Assembly (NCBI RefSeq): GCF_003814875.1 | Contig: NZ_RKQF01000001.1 | Location: forward strand, 1,426,001 to 1,490,000 | Source of the DNA: Streptomyces sp. Ag109_O5-1 | GTDB lineage: Bacteria > Actinomycetota > Actinomycetes > Streptomycetales > Streptomycetaceae | DNA length: 64,000 bases | Reading direction: 5' to 3' | Shown: in pieces, positions 55,376 to 64,000 of the stretch | Layout: each line of letters starts with the position of its first letter | Position numbering within the stretch: position 1 is the first letter of the stretch | The notes under the pieces: generated by a model | The model's database searches: none | What the model was told of the DNA's origin: nothing | The model's input: only the letters and a program-made list of their open reading frames with translations | Program-made: the position numbers and the translations under genes

Positions 55376-56599
55376 ATGGCACACCTGCGACAGGAAGTCG
55401 ACCCCAGTGAGGTCGGGCTGGACGTGAAGGCGCTGGACCGCCTCGACCAGCACTTCGCCCACTACGTCGACGAAGGGCGCCTGCCCGGCTACCTGGTGGC
55501 CGTGGCGCGCGGCGGCCGGGTCGCCCACCTCACCTCCCACGGCCACCGCGACCGCGCGGCGGGGCTGCCGGTCGAGCCGGACACCATCTGGCGCGTCTAC
55601 TCCATGACCAAGCCGGTCACCGCGGTGGCGATACTGCTGCTGGCCGAGGACGGCCTGCTGTCGCTGGACGACCCGGTCGACCGCTTCCTCCCGGAGTTCG
55701 CCAGTCCCCGGGTGTATGTGTCGGGTTCGGGCGCCGACACCGTGACCAGGCCGGCCGACGGCCCGATCCTGATCCGTCATCTGCTCACCCACACCGCCGG
55801 GTTGACCTTCGCCTTCTACCACACGCACCCCGTGGACGCCCTCTACCGGGAGGCGGGCCTGGAGTTCTCGGTGCCGTCCGGCGCGGACCTCGCCGAGACG
55901 ATGGCGGTGTACGCGCGCATGCCCCTCCAGTTCGAGCCGGGCACCCGGTGGAACTACTCCGTCGGCTTCAACGTGCTCAGCCGGGTCATCGAGGTGGTCT
56001 CCGGGCAGAGGCTCGACGAGTTCTTCGCGGACCGGATCTTCCGCCCGCTCGGCATGCCGGACGCGGGCCTGCACATCGTCCCCGAACAGGCCGACCGGCT
56101 TTCGGAGTTGTACGGCGAGACGGAGGGCGGCGCCATCGAGGCGATCCCCGGGCTGCCGTTGCGCGGCCGCCCCCGCTTCCTGTCCGGCAGCGGCGGCCTC
56201 GCCGCGACGGCGTACGACTACCACCGTTTCATGGAGATGCTGCGCCGGGGCGGCGAGCTGGACGGCGTCCGGCTCCTCTCCCCCGCCTCGGTCGGCCTGC
56301 TGTCCAGCAACCATCTGCCCGGCGGTACCGACCTGCGTGCCTTCGGCGCCCCCGCCCACCAGGAGCCCGGCAACGACGGCCTCGGCTTCGGCCTGGGCGT
56401 CTCCGTGGTGATCGACCCGGCCCGTACCCTCGCGCCGAGCAGTGCCGGCGCCTACGGCTGGACCGGGGCCGCCACCACCGCGTTCTGGGTCGATCCCGCC
56501 CACGACCTGACCGTGCAGTTCCACACCCAGGTGCGGCCCAAGACCCTGAAGGTCTTCCCGGACCTGCGCCGGCTGGTCCACGAGACGATCCAGGACTGA
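55376..56599 (+). CDS. Serine hydrolase of the class C beta-lactamase/esterase family
   Basis: 407 residues. SxxK motif SMTK (about residue 77), the second-motif tyrosine in WNYSVGFNVLS, and GWTGAA in place of the KTG box. These features fit EstB-type esterases and statin-like acyl transfer enzymes more than true beta-lactamases. No signal peptide, so cytoplasmic. A good GGAGGA lies before ATG 55376. The downstream neighbour converges 10 bases away. Confidence 0.92.
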   Translation: MAHLRQEVDPSEVGLDVKALDRLDQHFAHYVDEGRLPGYLVAVARGGRVAHLTSHGHRDRAAGLPVEPDTIWRVYSMTKPVTAVAILLLAEDGLLSLDDPVDRFLPEFASPRVYVSGSGADTVTRPADGPILIRHLLTHTAGLTFAFYHTHPVDALYREAGLEFSVPSGADLAETMAVYARMPLQFEPGTRWNYSVGFNVLSRVIEVVSGQRLDEFFADRIFRPLGMPDAGLHIVPEQADRLSELYGETEGGAIEAIPGLPLRGRPRFLSGSGGLAATAYDYHRFMEMLRRGGELDGVRLLSPASVGLLSSNHLPGGTDLRAFGAPAHQEPGNDGLGFGLGVSVVIDPARTLAPSSAGAYGWTGAATTAFWVDPAHDLTVQFHTQVRPKTLKVFPDLRRLVHETIQD

Positions 56600-56609
56600 G
56601 CCGCCGGCC

Positions 56610-57755
56610 TCAGACCAGATTGCCCTCCGGGCGTGGGGCGTCGGCCGCGAACCGGCCGGCGCTCAGGGGACGGACGTCCAGGAAGGGGGCGCGGTCCAGG
56701 TACAGATCGCGGATCACCTCGCCGACGGCCGGGCCCTGGAGGAAGCCGTGTCCGGAGAACCCGGTGGCGTACAGGAACCGGGAGACCGAAGCGGCCTCGC
56801 CGATCAGGGCGTTGTGGTCGGGAGTGTTCTCGTACAGACCGGCCCAGCCGCCGGTGCGGCGCAGATCGAGCAGGGCGGGGGCGCGTCGCTGCATCGCCTC
56901 GTACAGGCGGGGGATCCAGCGGTCGTGGGTGTCGGTGGCGAAGCCCGGCCGCTCGTCGGGGTCGGACATGCCGAGCAGCAGGCCCGGGCCCTCGGCGTGG
57001 AAGTAGAGGCTGGTGGTGAAGTCGATGGTCATGGGGAGCGTCGGCGGCAGTCCCGGGACCGGTTCGGTGACCGCGATCTGGCGGCGTAGCGGCTGCACCG
57101 GTAAGTCGACGCCGGCCATCGCACCGACCGCCCTCGACCAGGGCCCGGCCGCGCAGACCACCGTCTCGGTGGCGATCCGGCCGAGGGTGGTGTGCACGGC
57201 GGTGACATAGGGGCCGTCCCGCTCGATGCCGGTGACCTCGGTGCGGCGCAGCACGCGGGCGCCGTGGGCGCGGGCGGCGGCCGCGTAGCCGTGCACGACG
57301 GACTCCGGAGTGCAGTGGCCGTCGTCCGGGGAGTACGCGGCGGCCAGCAGTCCTTCGGTGGCGATCAACGGGGAGAGCCGGGCCGCCTCTTGGGGGGTGA
57401 GCATCCGGCTGGGCACGCCGAGGTGGTTCTGCAGCCGGATCCCCGCCTCGAAGGAGGCGACCTCCTCGGGGGTGGAGAGCAGGAAGAGGTAGCCGACGCG
57501 GCGCAGCCCGATGTCGTACCCGATCTCCTGCCCGAAGCGGGCGAAGGCCTCTAAGCTGCGCGCGCCCAGCTGGATGTTGAGCTCGTCGGAGAACTGGGCG
57601 CGCACTCCGCCCGCGGCCTTCGAGGTGGATCCGGCGGCGAGCTCGTCGCGTTCGACGAGGACGACGTCGCGGACGCCCGCGCTCGCGAGGTGGTAGGCGA
57701 TGCTGGTACCCATCACCCCGCCGCCGATGATCACGACCTGGGCCCGAAGATTCAC
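56610..57755 (-). CDS. DAO-family FAD-dependent oxidoreductase (sarcosine/glycine-oxidase-like), with a TTA codon
   Basis: 381 residues. FAD motif VVIIGGGVMGTSIAYHLASAG at the start, GSTSKAAGGVRAQFSDE for FAD binding, and GFSGHGFLQGPAVGEVI at the end. Members oxidise secondary amines or amino acids. The GTG at 57755 has AGGAGGT upstream. Codon 68 (57552-57554) is TTA, read only by the bldA tRNA in Streptomyces, so the protein should appear late in growth. It follows the GTP cyclohydrolase gene by 55 bases on the same strand and may oxidise an intermediate of that pathway. Confidence 0.9.
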   Translation of the reverse strand: MNLRAQVVIIGGGVMGTSIAYHLASAGVRDVVLVERDELAAGSTSKAAGGVRAQFSDELNIQLGARSLEAFARFGQEIGYDIGLRRVGYLFLLSTPEEVASFEAGIRLQNHLGVPSRMLTPQEAARLSPLIATEGLLAAAYSPDDGHCTPESVVHGYAAAARAHGARVLRRTEVTGIERDGPYVTAVHTTLGRIATETVVCAAGPWSRAVGAMAGVDLPVQPLRRQIAVTEPVPGLPPTLPMTIDFTTSLYFHAEGPGLLLGMSDPDERPGFATDTHDRWIPRLYEAMQRRAPALLDLRRTGGWAGLYENTPDHNALIGEAASVSRFLYATGFSGHGFLQGPAVGEVIRDLYLDRAPFLDVRPLSAGRFAADAPRPEGNLV

Positions 57756-57810
57756 GCGTGTACCTCCTGTCGGTCTCCCCCGATCCTTCCCCGGGGAGCC
57801 GCCCGGTACC

Positions 57811-58470
57811 TCACGACCAGTGCGCCACCGCGTCCAGGTGGGGCAGCACATGGTCCAGGCGCTCGCGCTTGGTCCGCAGGTAGGTGATGTTGTTCTCGCA
57901 CGGCTCGATCAGCAGCGGGACCGTTTCGGCAACCTCTATGCCGTGCTGTACCAGGGACTCGCGCTTGCGCGGGTTGTTGGACATCAGGCGTACCGAACTC
58001 ACCCCGAGGTCGCGCAGGATGCCGGCGGCGACCCCGTAGTCGCGGGCGTCGACGGGCAGTCCGAGCGCGAGGTTCGCCTCGACCGTGTCCAGTCCCTCCG
58101 CCTGCAGGGCCATCGCGCGCAGCTTGGCGAGCAGTCCGATGCCGCGGCCCTCGTGGCCGCGCAGGTAGACGACGATGCCGCTGCCTTCGGCGACGACCGC
58201 GCGCAGCGCCGCGGCCAGCTGGTCGCCGCACTCGCAGTGCTGGGAGCCGAACGCGTCCCCGGTCAGGCACTCCGAGTGCAGCCGGGTCAGCACCCCGTCG
58301 CTGTCGATGTCCCCGTAGACGAGGGCCACTTGCTCGTCGCCGCGGTCGTGGTCCAGGTAGCCGATCGCCTGGAATTTCCCGTACACGGTGGGCAGCGGTG
58401 CATTCACGACGCGTTCCACGCCCGAACGCCGTGCGGACTTCGTGCCGAGTACGCCGATGTTTTCTGTCAT
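57811..58470 (-). CDS. ribA: GTP cyclohydrolase II paralogue with Tyr-to-Met substitution
   Basis: 219 residues, a stand-alone GTP cyclohydrolase II. Zinc cysteines are C68, C79 and C81 (SECLTGDAFGSQHCECG), followed by YLRGHEGRGIGLLAKLRAM. The position of E. coli RibA Tyr105 (KIRAY) is Met120 here. As I recall, an S. coelicolor paralogue with this Met120 releases the formylated product FAPy and not the deformylated riboflavin precursor. I therefore predict GTP to 2-amino-5-formylamino-6-ribosylaminopyrimidinone phosphate. No riboflavin genes are nearby. It is divergent from the creatininase-family gene with 38 bases between, and is upstream of the DAO enzyme. Confidence 0.92.
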   Translation of the reverse strand: MTENIGVLGTKSARRSGVERVVNAPLPTVYGKFQAIGYLDHDRGDEQVALVYGDIDSDGVLTRLHSECLTGDAFGSQHCECGDQLAAALRAVVAEGSGIVVYLRGHEGRGIGLLAKLRAMALQAEGLDTVEANLALGLPVDARDYGVAAGILRDLGVSSVRLMSNNPRKRESLVQHGIEVAETVPLLIEPCENNITYLRTKRERLDHVLPHLDAVAHWS

Positions 58471-58508
58471 GATCTGATTCCTAAGCAGAGACGAAAGGCC
58501 GTGAAAAG

Positions 58509-59267
58509 ATGAGTGGTTCGGGCGCGCGTACGGCGGCATACGGTCTGTTGCCGACGGACACTACGGAAGAGGTACGGACCAGGGGGGCGGGCGTTTCAAC
58601 ACAGGTCGCCGTCCTTCCCGTCGGGAGCTTCGAACAGCACGGCCCCTACCTTCCGCTCGCGACGGACACCCTTGTCGCCTGCGCCGTCGCCCGGGAGATC
58701 GCCGCCGCGTTCCCGGTGCAGCTCCTGCCGCCGGTGACGATGTCCTGCTCGCACGAGCACGCGGCCTGGCCGGGGACCGTCAGCATCTCGTCGGTGACCC
58801 TGCACGCGGTGGTGAACGACATCGCCGACTCGCTGCGCCGCTCGGGCGTCGAGGCGCTGGTCGTGGTCAACGGCCACGGCGGCAACTACGTGCTCGGCAA
58901 CGTCGTGCAGGAGGCGTCCGCGCGCGGCGAGCGGCTGGCGCTGTACCCGGCCGCGGAGGACTGGGAGACGGCGCTGGAGCGGGCCGGGGTGGAGACCTCC
59001 GCACTCACGGACATGCATGCCGGAGAAATCGAGACCTCCATTCTGCTGCACGCTCATCCCGAATTGGTCCGCCCTGGTCACGAGTCCGCCGATTTCACCG
59101 CTGACGACCGTCGTCATCTCCTCACCCTGGGAATGTCCGCCTATACCGAGTCGGGCGTCATCGGTCGCCCTTCCCTGGGTTCGGCGGAAAAGGGGAAGGA
59201 ACTCCTCGCCGCCCTCGCCGATTCCTTCGGCGCGGTTTTCGAACTGCTCACCGCCGAGCGGGAGTAG
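58509..59267 (+). CDS. Creatininase-family amidohydrolase (candidate FAPy deformylase)
   Basis: 252 residues. The metal set is complete: E42 and H44 in GSFEQHGPYLPLATDT, D53, H123 in NGHGGN and the Glu of HAGEIET (173/175). The family includes archaeal ArfB, which removes the formyl group of FAPy made by GTP cyclohydrolase III. Its place next to a cyclohydrolase predicted to make FAPy suggests the same reaction here; the pairing is inference. Its last 127 bases overlap, antisense, the 3' end of the membrane-protein gene. Confidence 0.88.
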   Translation: MSGSGARTAAYGLLPTDTTEEVRTRGAGVSTQVAVLPVGSFEQHGPYLPLATDTLVACAVAREIAAAFPVQLLPPVTMSCSHEHAAWPGTVSISSVTLHAVVNDIADSLRRSGVEALVVVNGHGGNYVLGNVVQEASARGERLALYPAAEDWETALERAGVETSALTDMHAGEIETSILLHAHPELVRPGHESADFTADDRRHLLTLGMSAYTESGVIGRPSLGSAEKGKELLAALADSFGAVFELLTAERE

Positions 59268-60247
59268 CGCAGTCCGGCATACCAGCGCACGACCAGGACC
59301 ACCAGACCGGGCAGGGCCGCCACGAAGCTGAGGACGCCGTAGACGACGGCGGTGGCGAGCCCGGTGTCCGCGCCGAGGCCCGCCGCGGCGAACGCCCAGG
59401 CGGTGACGCCCTCGCGAGGGCCCCAGCCGCCGACGTTCAGCGGCAGGCCCATCGCGACCAGGGCCAGGACCGCGATCGGCGTCAGCGCCGCCACCGACGC
59501 GGCGGAGCCGGCGACCCGGGCGGAGACCACGAACATGCCGACGTGCCCGGCGAGGATGACCCCCGAGGACAGGGCGACACCCGGCCCGTTCTCCCGCGAC
59601 AGCAGCGCACGGCGGGCCTCGGCGAGGGTCGAGCGCAGGGCCCCGCCGCGCTTGCCCGGGGCCTTGTTCATCCGCACGGCGACCAGGACCGCGCAGGGGC
59701 CCGCCACACCGGCGGCCACCAGCGGGGCGAAGCTGCGCACGTCGGCGCGGACCGGCGAGGGCAGGATCAGCAGCGCGCTCACCCCGAACACCGTCAACGC
59801 GATCTGCCCCGCTGTCCGTTCGAGGACGACCGCGCGGACCCCGCGGCCGACGTCGCCCTCGCTCTGCCCGTGCCGCACCGCCCGGTGCACATCGCCGAGC
59901 ACCCCGCCGGGCAGCGCCGCGTTGAGGAACAGCGCCCGGTAGTAGTCGCCGACGGCGGGCCCGAGGGGCAGCCGCAGGTTGAGACCCCGGGCCACCAACT
60001 GCCAGCGCCAGGCGCTCAGTACGGTCGTGATCGCGCCGATCACCAGGCCGAGCACCAGGGTCGGGGTGTCGATGCGGCGCAGTCCGTCGAGGAAGACGCC
60101 GGTGCCGAGCCGCCACAGCAGCACACCGATGATGGCGGCTCCGGCGACCGTGCCCAGGTGGGTGCGGACGGCGCGGAAGCCGAGACGCCGGGGCACGCTC
60201 ACCGGGGCGACCGCCGGGGTCTCCCGGACCAGGGTGGGGGTGGTCAC
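59141..60247 (-). CDS. LPG-synthase-type (UPF0104/AglD-like) integral membrane protein
   Basis: 368 residues with about eight helices, the first near GTVAGAAIIGVLLWRLGTGVF. Family marks are RWQLVARGLNLRLPLGPAVGDYYRALFLNAALPGG and GLPLNVGGWGPREG. The family includes lipid flippases/aminoacyl-lipid synthase membrane domains and AglD-type transferases; I take it as a lipid-linked substrate transporter or transferase. The GTG at 60247 overlaps the methyltransferase stop (GTGA). Last gene of the operon; its C-terminal 40 residues overlap the creatininase gene in antisense. Confidence 0.87.
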   Translation of the reverse strand: MTTPTLVRETPAVAPVSVPRRLGFRAVRTHLGTVAGAAIIGVLLWRLGTGVFLDGLRRIDTPTLVLGLVIGAITTVLSAWRWQLVARGLNLRLPLGPAVGDYYRALFLNAALPGGVLGDVHRAVRHGQSEGDVGRGVRAVVLERTAGQIALTVFGVSALLILPSPVRADVRSFAPLVAAGVAGPCAVLVAVRMNKAPGKRGGALRSTLAEARRALLSRENGPGVALSSGVILAGHVGMFVVSARVAGSAASVAALTPIAVLALVAMGLPLNVGGWGPREGVTAWAFAAAGLGADTGLATAVVYGVLSFVAALPGLVVLVVRWYAGLRYSRSAVSSSKTAPKESARAARSSFPFSAEPREGRPMTPDSV

Positions 60248-61271
60248 GAGGAGCCTCCGGTGGGCCGGGCGAGCGCCAGCAGGTCGCTGTGGTGCAGGAG
60301 GACCCGCAGTTCGCCGGCCTCGTTGGCGGCGAGCCGCTCCGCCAGGTAGGCCTCGGCACGCTCGGCCAGTTCGGGACGCTCCTCGACGGCGGCGCCGACC
60401 CAGCCCCGCAGCCACTGCTCGGTGAGCGCCTTCTCGTCGGGGCCGAGCCGCCAGGGGCTGGGGTGCACCTTCACGGTGGCGCCCCGGTCGGAGAACGCCT
60501 CGCAGGCGGCGGTGATCGCGTCCGGGCCGAGCATCCCGCCGCGCCGCTGGTGGGCGTTGAACGCCTCGGTGATCTCCTTGTCCAGCGGGTGGGCCGGGGT
60601 GAGGTCGACGCGGCCGGCGACGGACAGGGTGAGCAGCGCGGGGCAGCCGGCCCCGGCGCAGGCCTCGGCGAGGGTGTCGACCTCCTCCTGAGTGAGCACG
60701 TCGAGGAGGGCGGAGGCGGTCACCAGCGAGGCGCCTATGAGCGCGTCGGGGGTGAGCCGGGCGACGTCACCGCGCCGGGTCTCCACCGTGACCCGGCTGC
60801 CGTCGGCGGCGGCGCGGGGCGAGGCGACGGCGGCGAAGTGCAGCAGGTAGGGGTCGCGGTCGTGCAGGATCCAGTGCTGGGCGCCGTCCAGCCGGGGGGC
60901 CAGCCAGCGGCCCATGGAGCCGGTACCGCAGCCGAGGTCGTGCACGACCAGACCGCCCGCCTTGCCTGGCAGGTTGGCGAGCCGGATCCGCAGCGGGTCC
61001 AGCAGATCGTTCGCGCGGGCGGTCGCGTCCGCGCTCTCGCGCAGCTCCAGCCACTCGGGGGCGTAGCGGGGCGGCTCCTCGGGTCCGGACTCGCGCAGCC
61101 GCACGGTGGCCCGCTCGCCCGCACGTACGACGGGACCGGCCCCGGGGATCACCTCGGAAGGCATGTGTTCGCGTTCTCGTCCCACTCCTGCATCCGTAAC
61201 ATCCCTCGGCCCCGGCTGCGCGGGGACCGCGCCGACCGGAGTAGCGGTCGTAGTGGTCGTCGCCTCGCTGG

Positions 61272-61275
<4 letters not shown>
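60244..61275 (-). CDS. Class I SAM-dependent methyltransferase
   Basis: 343 residues. Motif I VVHDLGCGTGSMGRWLAPRL at about 110-130, acidic loop ILHDRDPYLL after it, and GDVARLTPDALIGASLVTASALLD for motif II/III. A Thr-rich N-terminal stretch of about 30 residues is probably disordered; a second ATG at about 61164 could also serve. It overlaps both operon neighbours by four bases. It may methylate the pyrimidinone/pterin-type product or its sugar. Confidence 0.88.
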
Positions 61276-62971
<1,696 letters not shown>

Positions 62972-63022
62972 TCACTCTTTTCTCAGGTCAGGACCTCTTG
63001 GCGGCCCGCATTGGACGTCGCG

Positions 63023-64000
63023 TCAGCCGATGTGCCCGTAGCGGACCCGGTGACAGAGGGCGGGGATCTCCCCGGAGGCGAGTTTCGGGAGCACCTCAGG
63101 CAGCTCTTCGAACGCGCTCTCCCCGGTGATGAGGGCGTCCATCGCGGGATCGGCGAGCAGGTCCAGGGCCAGGGCGAGCCGGTCGGCGTAGCTGCGGCCG
63201 GCCCGCGCGGCCGGGGAGACGGTGCCGACCTGGCTGCTGCGCACGGTGAGGCGGCGGGAGTGGAAGGCCTCGCCGAGCGGGAGGGCGATGCGCCGGTCGC
63301 CGTACCAGCTCAGTTCGAGGACGGTGCCCTCGGGCGCGAGGAGTTCCAGGGCGCGGGTGAGGCCCTGTTCGGTGGCGCTGGCGTGGACGACCAGGTCGCA
63401 GTCGCCGAGGGCGTCCTCGGGGGCCGCGAAGCCGATACCGAGGGCCTCGGCGGTCTTTGCGCGGGCCGGGTCGGCGTCGACCAGCTGGAGCCGTACGCCG
63501 GGGAAGCGGGCGAGGAGGGCGGCGACCGAGCAGCCGACCATGCCGCCGCCGATCACCGCGATCCGGTCGCCGACCAGGGGCGCGGCGTCCCAGAGGGCGT
63601 TCACGGCGGTCTCCACGGTGCCCGCGAGTACCGCGCGCGCCGGGGGTACGCGCTCCGGTACCACCGTCACCGCGTTCACCGGAACGACGTAACGCGTCTG
63701 ATGCGGATAGAGACAGAAGACCGTACGCCCGATCAGCGCATCGGGGCCGTCCTCCACGACGCCGACGTTGAGGTAGCCGTACTTCACCGGTCCGGGGAAC
63801 TCGCCCTCCTGGAACGGCGCCCGCATCACGGCGTGTTGGCTCTCCGGTACCCCGCCGCGGAACACCAGTGTCTCGGTGCCCCTGCTGACTCCCGAGTAGA
63901 GCGAGCGCACCAGGACCTCGCCCTCGCCGGGTCCCGTGAGGGTGACGTCACGCAGCTCTCCGTGGCCCGGGGAGCGGAGCCAGAACGCGCGGGCCGAGGA
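63023..64000 (-). CDS. MDR-type zinc-binding dehydrogenase (5' end outside the window)
   Basis: The open frame covers 325 codons and continues to the window edge, so the start is missing; upstream codons [17 protein letters not shown] look like the natural N-terminal strand. Rossmann motif [16 protein letters not shown], early motif [11 protein letters not shown], and [19 protein letters not shown]. It groups with MDR proteins that lack the structural-zinc cysteines; NAD(P)-dependent oxidation of an alcohol is likely. It lies 150 bases upstream of the PTPS-like gene in the same direction, so it may share the pathway but probably not the promoter. Confidence 0.88.
   Translation of the reverse strand, partial: SSARAFWLRSPGHGELRDVTLTGPGEGEVLVRSLYSGVSRGTETLVFRGGVPESQHAVMRAPFQEGEFPGPVKYGYLNVGVVEDGPDALIGRTVFCLYPHQTRYVVPVNAVTVVPERVPPARAVLAGTVETAVNALWDAAPLVGDRIAVIGGGMVGCSVAALLARFPGVRLQLVDADPARAKTAEALGIGFAAPEDALGDCDLVVHASATEQGLTRALELLAPEGTVLELSWYGDRRIALPLGEAFHSRRLTVRSSQVGTVSPAARAGRSYADRLALALDLLADPAMDALITGESAFEELPEVLPKLASGEIPALCHRVRYGHIG

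Noticed and set aside
55376..56599. Antibiotic-resistance beta-lactamase
   Set aside because: It has SxxK and Tyr motifs but GWTG instead of KTG and no signal peptide, so an esterase-type role is more likely.

Overview
The window reads as chromosome from a Streptomyces or a close relative. GC content is very high, third codon positions are almost all G or C, GTG and TTG starts are common, and secreted proteins carry twin-arginine or lipoprotein signals. Two conserved blocks match what I remember of Streptomyces coelicolor gene order: tkt-tal-zwf-opcA-pgi-gnd, and the block around a third GTP cyclohydrolase II paralogue. I ran no search, so all assignments rest on motifs and family knowledge. 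I saw no tRNA, rRNA, CRISPR array, prophage or intact insertion sequence.

Left part (1-15.2 kb). A minus-strand catabolic operon (SDR, amidohydrolase, 5' end of an acyl-CoA ligase) is divergent from overlapping MarR and IclR regulators. Then come an orphan LanC-like cyclase with a Cys-Cys-Gly zinc motif, a small membrane protein, a broken sulfatase joined to a foreign tail, an FAD oxidoreductase fused to a TTC38-like repeat domain, an L,D-transpeptidase, a GH16-CBM6 glucanase behind a perfect LacI-type operator, a small lytic transglycosylase and an AraC regulator.

Carbon metabolism (15.3-34.1 kb). A pentose phosphate operon (tkt, tal, zwf, opcA, pgi, then gnd from its own promoter) is followed by a galactan-use locus: ROK regulator, secreted GH30 enzyme with ricin-type lectin domain, ABC importer (binding protein and two permeases, no ATPase) and GH2 beta-galactosidase. 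The two transcription units of this locus share a 14-bp motif that probably binds the ROK protein.

Middle (34.1-41.5 kb). After a GT39-type membrane glycosyltransferase lies a quinate/shikimate unit: 3-dehydroshikimate dehydratase fused to an HPPD-like domain, shikimate dehydrogenase, TetR regulator and MHS-type transporter. Both promoter regions carry a 24-bp CTAA-N16-TTAG palindrome.

Surface polysaccharide cluster (41.5-51.6 kb). Glycosyltransferases, a methyltransferase with a repetitive N terminus, an uncharacterised coiled-coil protein, a UDP-GlcNAc 2-epimerase and a UDP-sugar dehydrogenase. The last two would together supply UDP-ManNAcA.

Right part (51.5-64 kb). Two VOC proteins, a lectin-domain remnant, a PPOX-type flavin/F420 protein, a TetR-MFS efflux pair and a serine hydrolase lead into the most interesting block. 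It holds a GTP cyclohydrolase II with Met in place of the key Tyr, a creatininase-family hydrolase, a DAO-type flavoenzyme with a TTA codon, and a tight operon of a PTPS-like protein lacking canonical catalytic residues, a GT4 glycosyltransferase, a SAM methyltransferase and an LPG-synthase-like membrane protein. An MDR dehydrogenase runs off the edge. I read this as a conserved but unassigned pathway from GTP through a formylated pyrimidinone to a modified, possibly glycosylated, product.
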